From NCBI RefSeq assembly GCF_001428305.1, contig NZ_LMRZ01000001.1, positions 289-64,288 on the forward strand: a DNA stretch of 64,000 nt, given 5' to 3'. This DNA is from Janibacter sp. Soil728. GTDB taxonomy: Bacteria; Actinomycetota; Actinomycetes; Actinomycetales; Dermatophilaceae. The position numbers and the translations under genes are program-made. Below the pieces are notes generated by a model. The model saw nothing but the letters and a program-made list of their open reading frames with translations. It was not told the origin of the DNA and did no database searches. Each line of letters begins with the position of its first letter. The stretch's first letter is position 1. Shown in pieces: positions 42,305-52,574 of the stretch.

Positions 42305-42320
42305 GGCCTCAGTTGGCACA

Positions 42321-42356
42321 AAGACACCCCGCGCGTCGCAACGCGCGGGGTGTCTT
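42321..42356. terminator. Strong bidirectional terminator
   Basis: A perfect 16-bp stem (AAGACACCCCGCGCGT, loop CGCA) lies between the convergent thioesterase and helicase genes, with A- and T-flanks on both sides. Confidence 0.93.
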
Positions 42357-42381
42357 CGACTGACAGGTGGTGCGGCTGGGG

Positions 42382-43905
42382 TCAGCGGTTGCGACCCGAG
42401 CTGCTGGAGCTGAAGGCCACGACGCTGCCGCCGCGCGAGCCACCCTGACGACCGGAGCCGCCGCCTTGGCCGCCACCGGAGCGACGCTGGCCGCCCGAGG
42501 CGCCGCGCGACTGACCGCCGCCGGAGCCACCACGGGACTGACCGCCGCCGGAGCCGCCGCCGTTGCGATTACGACCGGCGCCGCCACGCTCACCGCGCGG
42601 TGAGCCGCCCTGGCCGCCGCCGTTGCGGCCACCCTGGTCACCACGGGACTGGCCGCCACGACCACCGCCGCGGGAACCGCCCTTCGAGCCGCCGCCGTTG
42701 CCCTGCTGGGCAACGCCCTCGTGGACGAAGGCGCCGGGGTAGGCGCGCTCACCGGGAGCCAGCTCCGCGAGGAGCTCGTGCCCGACGTTGACGCGGGTGG
42801 TGGTCGGCTTGATGCCGGCCTTGCGGGTGAGGTCCTTGACGTCGCGGACCTGCTCGTCGGTCATGAGCGTGACGACCGTGCCCTCGGCGCCGGCGCGCGC
42901 GGTGCGACCGGAGCGGTGGAGGTAGGCCTTGTGCTCGACCGGCGGGTCGGCGTGGATGACGAGGGAGACGTCGTCGACGTGGATGCCACGGGCAGCGATG
43001 TCGGTCGCGACGAGCGTCGACGCGGTGCCGGAGTGGAAGGCCTCCATCGTGCGGGTCCGCGCATTCTGGCTGAGGTTGCCGTGCAGCTCCACCGCGGGGA
43101 CACCGGCGGCATTGAGCTGGCGGGCCATCTTCTTGGCGCGGTGCTTGGTGCGGGTGAAGACGACCTTGCGTCCGGGGGCCGCGACCAGGTCGGTGAGGAC
43201 CGGCAGGTGGTCGTTGACGTGGATGTGCAGCACGTGGTGGGTCATCTTGGCGACCGGCGACTGCGCCGAGTCGGCCTCGTGGGTGACCGGCGACTCGAGG
43301 TAACGCTTGACGATCTGGTTGATCGCGCCGTCGAGCGTGGCGGAGAAGAGCATCCGCTGGCTGCCGCGGGGCGTCTTGTCGAGGATGCGCTTGACGACCG
43401 GCAGGAAGCCGAGGTCAGCCATGTGGTCGGCCTCGTCGAGGATGGTGATCTCGACGGAGCTGAGGTCGATGTGGCCCTGGTTCATCAGGTCCTCGAGGCG
43501 ACCGGGGCAGGCGACGACGACGTCGACGCCCTTGCCGATGGCCTGGACCTGGGGGCCCTGACCGACGCCACCGAAGACGGTGCGGGTGCGCATGCCGTAG
43601 GCAGCGGCGAGCGGGGCGAGCGCGTCGTCGAGCTGGATCGCGAGCTCGCGGGTCGGAGCGAGGATCAGCGCGCGGGGACGCTTGGACTGACGGCTGCGAC
43701 CGCTCGCGGCGAGGCGAGCGACCAGCGGCAGGCAGAAGGCGTAGGTCTTGCCCGAGCCGGTACGGCCACGGCCGAGCACGTCACGGCCGGCGAGGGAGTC
43801 CGGAAGCGTCGCTTCCTGGATCGGGGTGGGGACGGTGATCCCGTCCTTCTCCAGGATGGAGACGAGGGGGGACGGCACGCCGAGCTCGGCGAAAGAGGTG
43901 GTCAC
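42382..43905 (-). CDS. DEAD-box ATP-dependent RNA helicase with Gly/Arg/Ser-rich tail
   Basis: This 507-aa helicase remodels RNA. Visible motifs in order: Q motif FAELGVPSPLVSILEKDGI, motif I GRTGSGKT, Ia PTRELAIQ, II DEADH (DEAD variant with a trailing His), III SAT, V VATDIAARGIHVDD and VI HRSGRTARAG. The C-terminal about 110 residues are low-complexity repeats of Gly, Ser, Arg, Asn and Gln, an RGG-like RNA-binding tail. It resembles RhlE/cold-shock helicases. The upstream 43906-44060 region would give a long leader, which fits regulated expression. Confidence 0.95.
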   Translation of the reverse strand: MTTSFAELGVPSPLVSILEKDGITVPTPIQEATLPDSLAGRDVLGRGRTGSGKTYAFCLPLVARLAASGRSRQSKRPRALILAPTRELAIQLDDALAPLAAAYGMRTRTVFGGVGQGPQVQAIGKGVDVVVACPGRLEDLMNQGHIDLSSVEITILDEADHMADLGFLPVVKRILDKTPRGSQRMLFSATLDGAINQIVKRYLESPVTHEADSAQSPVAKMTHHVLHIHVNDHLPVLTDLVAAPGRKVVFTRTKHRAKKMARQLNAAGVPAVELHGNLSQNARTRTMEAFHSGTASTLVATDIAARGIHVDDVSLVIHADPPVEHKAYLHRSGRTARAGAEGTVVTLMTDEQVRDVKDLTRKAGIKPTTTRVNVGHELLAELAPGERAYPGAFVHEGVAQQGNGGGSKGGSRGGGRGGQSRGDQGGRNGGGQGGSPRGERGGAGRNRNGGGSGGGQSRGGSGGGQSRGASGGQRRSGGGQGGGSGRQGGSRGGSVVAFSSSSSGRNR

Positions 43906-44191
43906 GAAGGGGTGCTCCAGACGGAGTCATGATGCTTCGGTTCTGCCCGGCGCGGGTCCGTCCTGCGGAAGGCAGGGGTATCGCGGCGCGATGGCATCGT
44001 TGCAAAAAGAGAAGCAGCGCACTGCAGAACTGGGCGGCTGCTTCGTCAAGTGTAGCGGGCGAAGGGGGGGGCCTTGACCACACTGCCCAGCAGCATCTAG
44101 GCGCGGCTGCTCAGTCCCATCAGCACTCAACGGAGGGCGCCCACGGGACAGGGCGCTCCTTTGCCTGACTGTTCATCTCCAGCGCAGATGA
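43906..44191. other. Intergenic region between helicase and defence island
   Basis: No gene is seen. On the minus strand TACACT (44055-44050) is a candidate -10 box for the helicase and would leave a leader of about 140 nt with a small hairpin (CCTGC/GCAGG near 43970). An 8-G run lies at 44064-44071. A bulged hairpin at 44132-44159 (GCGCCC/GGGCGC core) followed by CTTT may be a terminator. This gap marks the left edge of the lower-GC segment. Confidence 0.4.
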
Positions 44192-45148
44192 TCACGAAAC
44201 CGAGTGACGCTTCTCCGGACTCTTCCGTCGCCGCTTTGCAGCCTTCACGCTTGCGGCTGACCCGCTTGGCAGAGATCGCAAATCCCCGATCTGACTCTCC
44301 ACGAATTCCAACAAGTCCGACCACTCAGGCCACACTCTAGGGTCACCGCCCCCCAACGACTCCAGCAACCTACCCCTGTCCATGGTGACCGATACTTCAT
44401 TTGTAATGTCATGCCACCAATTGTCACCTAAAGGAACGACGAAGGGTATAGCGAAGCCCACACTTGGTTGCGCCCCCACGGCTAGCCAAGTATGCCACCG
44501 CACAGCAGAAACGTCGCGAGGCTTCATTCTAAAATCTTGCTTTATGGTGTTCTGTACAAGAAAAATTGGAAAGCCAGTGCGAGAATCCGTAAAAGGCTTC
44601 CAAACAATTACGTCGACCCCGGCATCTTGGTAATGACTAGGTATCGAATCGAAGTTCCGCAGAGAAACTCCCATCTGCTCAGCCGCCCAAGAGACAGCCT
44701 TCGGAAAGTCTGTTGGACGCCCCGACCTAGGGGGCCAAGCAAAAATAAGGGCCTTAGCCCTAGCGCCTTGGTGCGCCCTGAAGGCTTCGCGAACCACAGC
44801 ATCAAACAGTGAGTCTGCATCGCCATACCGGGCCGCCCTGCGAAACTCGGTCCCACGCATCGAAAGAAGGAGAAGGAGGGCGTACAGTTGAAACTCTCCA
44901 GCCCTGTCTATGCGGACACCTCGGCCGTCAAGCGAGAAGGGGTAATGCTTACCAAACTCCCTCCCTCGCCGCTCGATCTCGGCGAATGCGAACGCAAAAT
45001 CCTCATCCGCTGGCTGTCGCCCCACGGCAAACATCCCACTCAACTCACTTTGCGAAAGGTGCTCGTCTTCTGACGCGAGCAACTCACACTCAATAAATTC
45101 GGCCATCGCGTACGGATCAAAGTCTGACGGCGGCTCCACCCACGTCAT
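44192..45148 (-). CDS. Putative nuclease-like protein of a two-gene defence-type operon
   Basis: This 318-aa protein is partly recognisable. Residues about 175-205 (DAGVDVIVWKPF, then FPIFLVQNTIKQDF) look like a restriction-endonuclease-fold core of the 'GVD...W...QCxTGK' type, where D179 and Q199 would be the metal-site residues and the usual QCATGK is altered to QNTIKQ. A helical N-terminal part and a basic tail (KAAKRRRKSPEKR) flank it. Its start overlaps the ParB-like gene stop by 4 bp. The DNA is visibly AT-richer than neighbours (runs such as aaaatcttgctttatgg), a sign of transfer. Confidence 0.68.
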   Translation of the reverse strand: MTWVEPPSDFDPYAMAEFIECELLASEDEHLSQSELSGMFAVGRQPADEDFAFAFAEIERRGREFGKHYPFSLDGRGVRIDRAGEFQLYALLLLLSMRGTEFRRAARYGDADSLFDAVVREAFRAHQGARAKALIFAWPPRSGRPTDFPKAVSWAAEQMGVSLRNFDSIPSHYQDAGVDVIVWKPFTDSRTGFPIFLVQNTIKQDFRMKPRDVSAVRWHTWLAVGAQPSVGFAIPFVVPLGDNWWHDITNEVSVTMDRGRLLESLGGGDPRVWPEWSDLLEFVESQIGDLRSLPSGSAASVKAAKRRRKSPEKRHSVS

Positions 45149-46221
45149 CGCTCGCCACCCTGGGGATACAGCTCAGCAAGTATTTGCGCCACGCCCTGCA
45201 AATCAGAGATCGCGACGAGAGTCGCGTCATCGACGGCCGAGGGCTCAAGGCGCACAGCCCTCGTCGCTTGACGGAGGGAGCGATTAATCATGCGGGCAAA
45301 CTGCTGGTCTATATCCTGAGTCGACTCAAGCGCCTCAACTAGGTCCAGCGTCTCTCGCAGCACGGCCAGAGCCCGGCCGCTTTCGTCAGCGAAAACCTTT
45401 GCCAAGTCGCCGAGTTGCCTTGAGTCTGCAATAACTCGCCCCTCACCGCGCCTATCGCCGAATATCAGCGTGAATAGTTCGGCGAGGCTGCCCTCAGCAT
45501 CGTCGGCAAGTGGCCAAAATTCTGTATCTACATCGCGCGGATCCGGCGCCCCAATATGCTTCCTGATGGCAGGACGCCCCATAGCATTGTTGAACACACC
45601 AAAGGCATCGCGAACTCGGCGGGTATCCAACCCCATTTCATCCGCTTGGCGCAAAACCTCATAGTCACGATACTTAGAGGCAATTTCTGTCCTCTTACGC
45701 CCGACCAGGTCGGCGACTTCATCCAATGAATTTCCGTCACGATTCACCAACTGAGCGATAAACCGAGCTTGTGCGTAGGGGTCCCACGGTTCAATACCAG
45801 AAATGTGGCGGTACCCCAATAGTGCAGCCACGTCTTTCGGCTGAGACACCAAGAGGACAGGTATCATCTGGGGAACTCCACCCCCCTCAAGCGCCGCCCA
45901 CCGGTGATTCTCGATAGCGAACTCTTCACGAAGCCGGGAGTCCGACAGGCCCATGAGTGCGGTTAATCGCCGATTGCCCTCAATGACGACGTAAACGTCG
46001 CCCCGAGCCACGGCAATCAGTGGCTCACTCTCGAAGAAACGGTGTTCTTCGATTGACTCTGCAATTCTGAGTGGGTCGAAATGCTTGTTAATAAATATCG
46101 CAAGAGCTCGCTGATCACTCAGGCCGAGGTCCAAATCTGGAGGGAGTCGCGGATTGTCGGGATCTAGCCGAAGATCGGCTAGCGGAAGGGGCACAACCGC
46201 CTGAGCGTCAACGGAACTCAC
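45145..46221 (-). CDS. ParB-like N-terminal domain protein
   Basis: This 358-aa protein has a ParB/sulfiredoxin-type domain: LPLADLRLDPDNPR, then SEPLIAVARGDVYVVIEGNRRLTALMG-type core with the ExNRRxxAL motif (residues 81-89). A KorB-like helix-turn-helix follows (LDEVADLVGRKRTEIASKYRDY, near 165-185), then a helical C-terminus. No ParA is nearby, so it is not a partition gene. It is paired with the nuclease-like gene. GTG 46221 sits 6 bp after a TATATT box. Codon use is less GC-biased than in the flanking genes. Confidence 0.82.
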   Translation of the reverse strand: MSSVDAQAVVPLPLADLRLDPDNPRLPPDLDLGLSDQRALAIFINKHFDPLRIAESIEEHRFFESEPLIAVARGDVYVVIEGNRRLTALMGLSDSRLREEFAIENHRWAALEGGGVPQMIPVLLVSQPKDVAALLGYRHISGIEPWDPYAQARFIAQLVNRDGNSLDEVADLVGRKRTEIASKYRDYEVLRQADEMGLDTRRVRDAFGVFNNAMGRPAIRKHIGAPDPRDVDTEFWPLADDAEGSLAELFTLIFGDRRGEGRVIADSRQLGDLAKVFADESGRALAVLRETLDLVEALESTQDIDQQFARMINRSLRQATRAVRLEPSAVDDATLVAISDLQGVAQILAELYPQGGER

Positions 46222-46227
46222 TGGTCG

Positions 46228-46233
46228 AATATA
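46228..46233 (-). promoter_or_regulatory. -10 box of the ParB-like/nuclease operon
   Basis: TATATT on the minus strand is followed by six bases and the GTG start at 46221, so the transcript is probably leaderless. No good -35 box is seen 17 bp upstream, which may indicate dependence on an activator. Confidence 0.45.
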
Positions 46234-46573
46234 TCAGGGTGGGCCTCTGGGATCTGCCGGTGAAGGCAGATCCTGCGCCTACCGAAGACACGGGGTGCCA
46301 CCGTTCAACCCCAGCACAGCCTGAACTCCTTGGCCGCGGATGAAGAGGCGTTGGGGCACACGCGTCGGCTACGGCGTCAACCAGGATCCTGCGAGCCCGA
46401 CCCACGTCGGGTGGTGGGCGTTGTCAGTGGCTGCTGGTGGAGTCGCTGCCAGTCCAGAGATTCTTCGCCTGACGGTCCAGCCGTGCACTTGATGGGAGGC
46501 CCCATGCAACAGGCAGCCCTGTCGATCGACCTACGATCATCCATGCCGCTGCCCGACCAGCACTCAGCGAGGC
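46234..46573. other. Divergent intergenic region of the defence island
   Basis: This region between the ParB-like gene and the methyltransferase has no convincing gene. It holds a 9-bp hairpin GGATCTGCC/GGCAGATCC (46250-46273) and a 6-bp hairpin CCCGAC/GTCGGG (about 46397-46412). An ATG at 46504 with a GGGAGG box could extend the methyltransferase N-terminus, but the 35 added codons are rare ones (cta, cga, agg, ata, agt) unlike the rest of the gene. Confidence 0.5.
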
Positions 46574-46601
46574 TTGACATAGCTGATGTGACAGCTAAGT
46601 T
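46574..46601 (+). promoter_or_regulatory. Methyltransferase promoter with operator-like palindrome in the spacer
   Basis: TTGACA (46574-46579) and TAAGTT (46596-46601) are spaced 16 bp. Between them lies a perfect inverted repeat TAGCTG-ATGTGA-CAGCTA (46580-46597), which overlaps the first bases of the -10 box. The predicted transcript starts at or next to the ATG at 46609. A protein bound there would block polymerase, as in self-regulated restriction-modification systems. Confidence 0.55.
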
Positions 46602-46608
46602 GGAGAGT

Positions 46609-48021
46609 ATGAACCGCCCCCCATTTGAGTACGCCGACCTCTTCGCCGGCATCGGGGGGTTCCACGCGATGCTCGACCATGCCGGGGGCCAGTGCGTCTA
46701 CGTCTCCGAGATCGACCGCGAAGCCCGGGAGACCTACTCCCGCAACTGGATCGACCCGCTGCCAGAGCGCGCGCGCCCCGTAGTCAACACGGACATCACC
46801 CTCGACACCCCAGACGATCTGCCCGTCGGCGTCCCGAAGCACCAGGTCCTTGCTGCCGGCTTTCCCTGCCAGCCCTTCTCCAAATCTGGCTACCAGCGCG
46901 GCATGGACGAGGCCCGGGGGACGCTCTTCTGGAACATCGCACGCATCCTCGAGGAGCGGACTCCTTCGGTCGTCCTGCTCGAAAATGTCCGAAACATCGC
47001 AGGCCCCCGCCACCGTCATGAGTGGGAGACGATCATCCGCACACTGCGAGAGATCGGGTACCGCGTCTCCGACACACCCACGGTCTTCTCTCCCCACTTC
47101 CTGCCGCCTCACCTGGGGGGAACCCCCCAGGTTCGCGACCGCGTCTTCATCCTCGGCACCTACATCGGACCGGAGCGGGTTGCTGCAGAGCTAGCCGCTG
47201 GCGAGGAAACCGCGCCCACAGTGCGTCGGGCGCCCGTAGAGGACTGGCAGGCCACCGACTGGCAAAGCGAGTGGGTCCTTGACGAGGACGCTGCCATAGA
47301 TGACCTCGGTCGCTACCGGCTCAGCGCGGAGGAGACGGCCTGGGTGAACGTCTGGGACGACCTCGTCCAGCGGATGTGGTCCTCGACCGGACGTCGACTT
47401 CCCGGCTTTCCTCTCTGGTCAGACGCGTGGGTGCCTGAGCACACCCTCGACCCGCTCGAGATGGACGCCCTACCTGCCTGGAAGCGCCAGATCCTGATCA
47501 AGAATGCGGCGTTCTACGACAGCAACAAGCGCGTCATCGACGCCTGGCGCAAGGACCACCCAGAATTCAAGGACTTCCCGACCTCACGACGCAAGCTCGA
47601 GTGGCAGGCCCAGGACACCCCCTCCCTGTGGGACACGATCATGCATTTCCGCCCCTCTGGGATCCGGGCGAAGGCTGCGACCTACCTCCCCGCGCTCGTC
47701 GCGATCACCCAGACCTCCATCTACGGACCTCGGAGACGGCGACTCACCCCGCACGAGGCCGCGCGGCTGCAGGGGCTGCCCCGCTCCTTCACCTTCGGGC
47801 CCCAGCGCGACTCGGCTTCGTACAAGCAGGTGGGCAACGGCGTCGCGGTCGGCGCTGCCTGGCACGTCTTCAGGACCCACGTAGAACGCGACGCTGCAGA
47901 CCTGCCCAAGGCACTCGTCAAGGCAGTGCTCGGCGCAGACCTCAACCCTGCTGGCGATGCTCTGTCGACGAAGGCGTTCGAGTACTTGGACGAGGGTGAA
48001 GAACGCCCCCAGGCGAGCTAG
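46609..48021 (+). CDS. DNA (cytosine-5) methyltransferase
   Basis: This 470-aa Dcm-type enzyme transfers a methyl group to cytosine C5 in duplex DNA. Motifs in order: I DLFAGIGGF (residue about 9), IV GFPCQPFSKSG with the catalytic Cys (about 86), VI ENVRN (about 125), VIII QVRDRVFI (about 174) and X QVGNGVAVGAAW (about 406). The recognition region (about 190-350) is long. ATG 46609 is preferred on codon use and promoter position; ATG 46504 would add 35 residues. It abuts the convergent gene at 48022 with no gap. The modified sequence is unknown. Confidence 0.93.
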   Translation: MNRPPFEYADLFAGIGGFHAMLDHAGGQCVYVSEIDREARETYSRNWIDPLPERARPVVNTDITLDTPDDLPVGVPKHQVLAAGFPCQPFSKSGYQRGMDEARGTLFWNIARILEERTPSVVLLENVRNIAGPRHRHEWETIIRTLREIGYRVSDTPTVFSPHFLPPHLGGTPQVRDRVFILGTYIGPERVAAELAAGEETAPTVRRAPVEDWQATDWQSEWVLDEDAAIDDLGRYRLSAEETAWVNVWDDLVQRMWSSTGRRLPGFPLWSDAWVPEHTLDPLEMDALPAWKRQILIKNAAFYDSNKRVIDAWRKDHPEFKDFPTSRRKLEWQAQDTPSLWDTIMHFRPSGIRAKAATYLPALVAITQTSIYGPRRRRLTPHEAARLQGLPRSFTFGPQRDSASYKQVGNGVAVGAAWHVFRTHVERDAADLPKALVKAVLGADLNPAGDALSTKAFEYLDEGEERPQAS

Positions 48022-49470
48022 TCAGGCCGGCCACTCAAAGCGTGCGACAGCAAGATCACTGCCTCGAGCCTTGCCCACGGACAGGTTGAACTTGGGTCGC
48101 CGAGCACGCCCCTGCTCGCCTTCTGCATCGGGGGCCTGCAGACCTTGGTTGAAGCCTGTGAGCTGACCGGCCAGCAACGCTCCCGTGAGCGCCTCACGGT
48201 CGTGGAAGAAGAAGGCCTCGACGTGCTGCGGCTCGAAGCCGGCCTTGCGTCGTCGCGACCTGCCGGAGTTCGACGGCTTCGACTTCACCCCCTTCGCCTT
48301 CTTCTGCTCACGCTGCCAGGCCACGAACGACCCGTCCTCGTCCTCGATGCCCACGCCGCCCACCATCAGAAACCCAAGACCCTGCTCGCCGATGCACTGG
48401 CTCATAGCCACTTGATCGTTGAGCGGAGCAGCGCTCTGCCCCCTGGTGACCGCGCCCGTGGAAGGCGTGCGCCACATCTCTGTATGCGCCTTGAGGTCCC
48501 AGACGAACTGGAGGGAGTAGTCGAAGTCCGTGCGGCCGTAGGAAATGCGAGGAGGGTTCGGATTGGGCGTGAAGGCCGCGTTGAGCAGCTCGCGCCCCTT
48601 CGCCTCGTAGTAGAAGCCCTGCCACTCGTTGTCGTTCGGTCCGCGCGTGAGGCCCTGCTTCTCCATCCACGCGATGGACTCGCGCCCGTCCCACAGCACG
48701 CGCCGACGGCCGCCTTCGTCCGTCGTCGCTCGCCAACCATCGACGAGCGCCGCGGCCAGCGCTTTACCTTCCTGCTCGGGAGTCCCTAGGAGCATCGCTC
48801 GGGCGATGCCGAGCCTGCCCAGGCGCAGCTCGGCGCCAGCCAGCAAGGTGTTCAGGCCAGTGAGGGAGATGGTCTCGCCCGTCGACTCGCACTGATCCGT
48901 CCACGGAGCCCCGAAGAACTCAGCAAGCGCCTTGCCCAGCTTTGTCTTCGTGAGCCGTGTGTCGAGGTGCGGCACGAGATTGGTGGACAGGTTGATCAGG
49001 ACACTCTTCTGCTCCTTGCTTCCAGGGCCGAGCCGCTCTGGACCAGATCCGGTCAGCTGACTGATCCGGTTGACCGCCTCGATCTTCGAGGCTGCCGGCT
49101 CGAATGCAGACCACTTCGGGTCGTCGAGGCCTGCGGGTCGACGAGCTGCGAGCCGCGCGAAAGATCCCAGGCGGTAAGCCTCTGCGGCTCCCTCAAGAAG
49201 AGCATTCATCCCGTCGAGGTTGACCTTGTTGCGCTCCTCGTACGACGGCAGCCATTCCACTCCCAAGGAGAATGCGATGAGCGCCCCGGTCCGAGAGTTG
49301 GTGTCGGCGATATCCGTCTCGAGACCGAGCACGTCACGCAGGGCGAGGATCGCCCCCTTCTCCCCTCGGGTACCGCGTGGCACAGCGCCGGTCAGCGAGT
49401 AGACACGTGCGATCGCCTCGGCCATCGTCGCGGCCGGAAGGAAGAATTGCCCCTGGTCCCCAGCATCCAT
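48022..49470 (-). CDS. Probable type II restriction endonuclease paired with the methyltransferase
   Basis: This 482-aa protein is not one I can name by family. A PD-(D/E)XK-like core appears at about residues 303-325 (YGRTDFDYSLQFVWDLKAHT), giving D...D-x-K with a following acidic stretch. Nearby FLMVGGVGIEDEDGSFVAW and a basic patch (KKAKGVKSKPS, RSRRRKA) fit a DNA-binding nuclease. The gene lies tail to tail with the methyltransferase, the stops being adjacent. Restriction function rests on this context and the motif; it is not proven. Confidence 0.7.
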   Translation of the reverse strand: MDAGDQGQFFLPAATMAEAIARVYSLTGAVPRGTRGEKGAILALRDVLGLETDIADTNSRTGALIAFSLGVEWLPSYEERNKVNLDGMNALLEGAAEAYRLGSFARLAARRPAGLDDPKWSAFEPAASKIEAVNRISQLTGSGPERLGPGSKEQKSVLINLSTNLVPHLDTRLTKTKLGKALAEFFGAPWTDQCESTGETISLTGLNTLLAGAELRLGRLGIARAMLLGTPEQEGKALAAALVDGWRATTDEGGRRRVLWDGRESIAWMEKQGLTRGPNDNEWQGFYYEAKGRELLNAAFTPNPNPPRISYGRTDFDYSLQFVWDLKAHTEMWRTPSTGAVTRGQSAAPLNDQVAMSQCIGEQGLGFLMVGGVGIEDEDGSFVAWQREQKKAKGVKSKPSNSGRSRRRKAGFEPQHVEAFFFHDREALTGALLAGQLTGFNQGLQAPDAEGEQGRARRPKFNLSVGKARGSDLAVARFEWPA

Positions 49471-49586
49471 GGCCCTACTGAACCAGAGGAGCAGGCCACA
49501 AGGGGCCAGTCAGCCGCACTTCGTATCCCCAGCAGCAGCACGAGCTGGCTGACCACACCAGGTGCGGCCAGCCACAGTTCGTGCGC

Positions 49587-49725
49587 CCCTTCGAGACGGT
49601 CGCTACGCGACCTCCTCAGGGAGCGGGGCCGGGCATGACGAAGCCCCGCCCTTCGAGACGGTCGCTGCGCGACCTCCTCAGGGAGCGGGGCCGGTCAGCC
49701 CACCTCAGGGAGCGGGGCCGGTCAG
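49587..49725. repeat. REP-like palindromic repeats, copies 1-3
   Basis: Two 46-bp copies (49587-49632, 49649-49694) begin CCCTTCGAGACGGTCGCT and end in GGAGCGGGGCCGG; a partial third spans about 49701-49725. The core GGTCGC-TGC-GCGACC is itself palindromic. They lie between the restriction gene and gdhA. The same core recurs upstream of gdhA. Confidence 0.92.
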
Positions 49726-49729
49726 TAGA

Positions 49730-51285
<1,556 letters not shown>

Positions 51286-51318
51286 ATCGCCGTCGGGGGG
51301 CCGTGGGATGGTTGTGAC

Positions 51319-51633
51319 ATGAGCAACTCCGTGAGCCGTCAGAGCAATCCCGACCGCTTCGAGGTCACCAGCGACGACAAGGTGGCCGGTTTCGCCCAGT
51401 TCGTCGACCACGACGGGCGTCGGGTCTTCTTCCACACCGAGATCGGCGAGGAGTTCGGCGGGCAGGGCCTGGCCGGCATCGTCGTCGAGGAGGCCGTCAC
51501 GGCCACCCGCGAGGAGGGCCTGACCCTCGTCGCGGTCTGCCCGTATGTCAAGAAGTGGCTGACCAAGCACCCCGAGCACGCCGACATCACCTCACCGGTG
51601 ACGCCCGCGGACCTCGCGGCCATCAACGCCTGA
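51319..51633 (+). CDS. Small GNAT-family N-acetyltransferase (YjdJ-like)
   Basis: This 104-aa protein is the minimal GNAT form: FAQFVDHDGRRVFFHTEIGEEFGGQGLAGIVVEE includes the acetyl-CoA loop GGQGLAG, and the end VAVCPYVKKWLTKHPEH is characteristic of the YjdJ/Gtn10-like group. The acceptor is unknown. ATG 51319 follows the repeat cluster. The next gene, exonuclease III, starts 19 bp later and may be co-transcribed. Confidence 0.92.
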   Translation: MSNSVSRQSNPDRFEVTSDDKVAGFAQFVDHDGRRVFFHTEIGEEFGGQGLAGIVVEEAVTATREEGLTLVAVCPYVKKWLTKHPEHADITSPVTPADLAAINA

Positions 51634-51652
51634 GCCGAGCCCAGCCACACCG

Positions 51653-52564
51653 ATGCGCATCGCCACCTTCAACGTCAACGGCATCCGAGCAGCACAGCGC
51701 AGGGGCTTCGAGGCCTGGCTCGCCGAGCGCGCGCCCGATGTCGTCGCCCTCCAAGAGGTCCGTTGTCCCGCTGCCGCGCTGCCCACCGGGGTCTTCGGCG
51801 ACTACCACCTCGCCTACGAGCCCGGTCACCTCGCCGGCCGCAACGGCGTCGCCGTCCTCACCCGCACCCGCCCGGCCGCCGTGCGCACCTGGGACGGCGA
51901 GGTCCTCATGCGAGCTCCCGACGAGGAGCACCTGCACACCGAGCTCTCCCCCGCCGGCACGATGGCGCGCGGGCTCACCCCCTTCGCCTCGGAAGGTCGC
52001 TACATCGAGGTCGATCTCGCGGACTCTCCCGTGACCGTGGCCTCCCTCTACCTGCCGAAGGGGGGCCTGCCCGCCCGCCTGCAGAAGCCCGGCGGTCGTG
52101 AGACCCCCGACGGTGGGGTGAAGTACCAGCGCAAGATGGGCTTCCTCGCCTCCTTCGCCCGGCAGCTCGACCGCTCCCGCAAGGCGGCCAAGGCCGCTGG
52201 TCGCGAGTTCCTCCTCCTCGGTGACCTCAACGTCGCGCACACCAGGCAGGACCTCACCAACTGGCGCACGAGCAACAAGGCCGAGGGCTTCCTGCCCGAG
52301 GAGCGCGAGTGGTTCGGCACGATCGTCTCCCCGCGCACGCTCGTCGACGTCGTGCGCTCCGTGCACCCGGAGGCAGATGGGCCGTACTCGTGGTGGTCGT
52401 GGATGGGCGGCGCCTTCGACCGGGACACCGGCTGGCGGATCGACTACCACCTGGCGACCCCCGGCCTGGCCAGGCGGGCCGTCACGGCCGGCACCGACCG
52501 CCCGGCCAGCGGACCCGAGCGAGTCAGCGATCACGCGGCCGTCGTCGTGGACTATGCCGACTAA
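51653..52564 (+). CDS. xthA: Exodeoxyribonuclease III family (AP endonuclease)
   Basis: This 303-aa enzyme repairs abasic sites and trims 3' ends. It has the endonuclease/exonuclease/phosphatase motifs: FNVNGIRAAQRRGFEAWL, VVALQEVR with the metal-binding Glu, LLLGDLNVAHTRQDL, and the catalytic His in RVSDHAAVVVD. Full length for the family. It forms a likely operon with the GNAT gene before it and the ArsC-like gene 10 bp after. Confidence 0.94.
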   Translation: MRIATFNVNGIRAAQRRGFEAWLAERAPDVVALQEVRCPAAALPTGVFGDYHLAYEPGHLAGRNGVAVLTRTRPAAVRTWDGEVLMRAPDEEHLHTELSPAGTMARGLTPFASEGRYIEVDLADSPVTVASLYLPKGGLPARLQKPGGRETPDGGVKYQRKMGFLASFARQLDRSRKAAKAAGREFLLLGDLNVAHTRQDLTNWRTSNKAEGFLPEEREWFGTIVSPRTLVDVVRSVHPEADGPYSWWSWMGGAFDRDTGWRIDYHLATPGLARRAVTAGTDRPASGPERVSDHAAVVVDYAD

Positions 52565-52574
52565 CGTGGCCCAC

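Noticed and set aside
45145-46221. Plasmid or chromosome partition protein ParB
   Set aside because: There is no ParA, no parS-like cluster, and the gene is paired with a nuclease-like gene in a restriction-modification setting.
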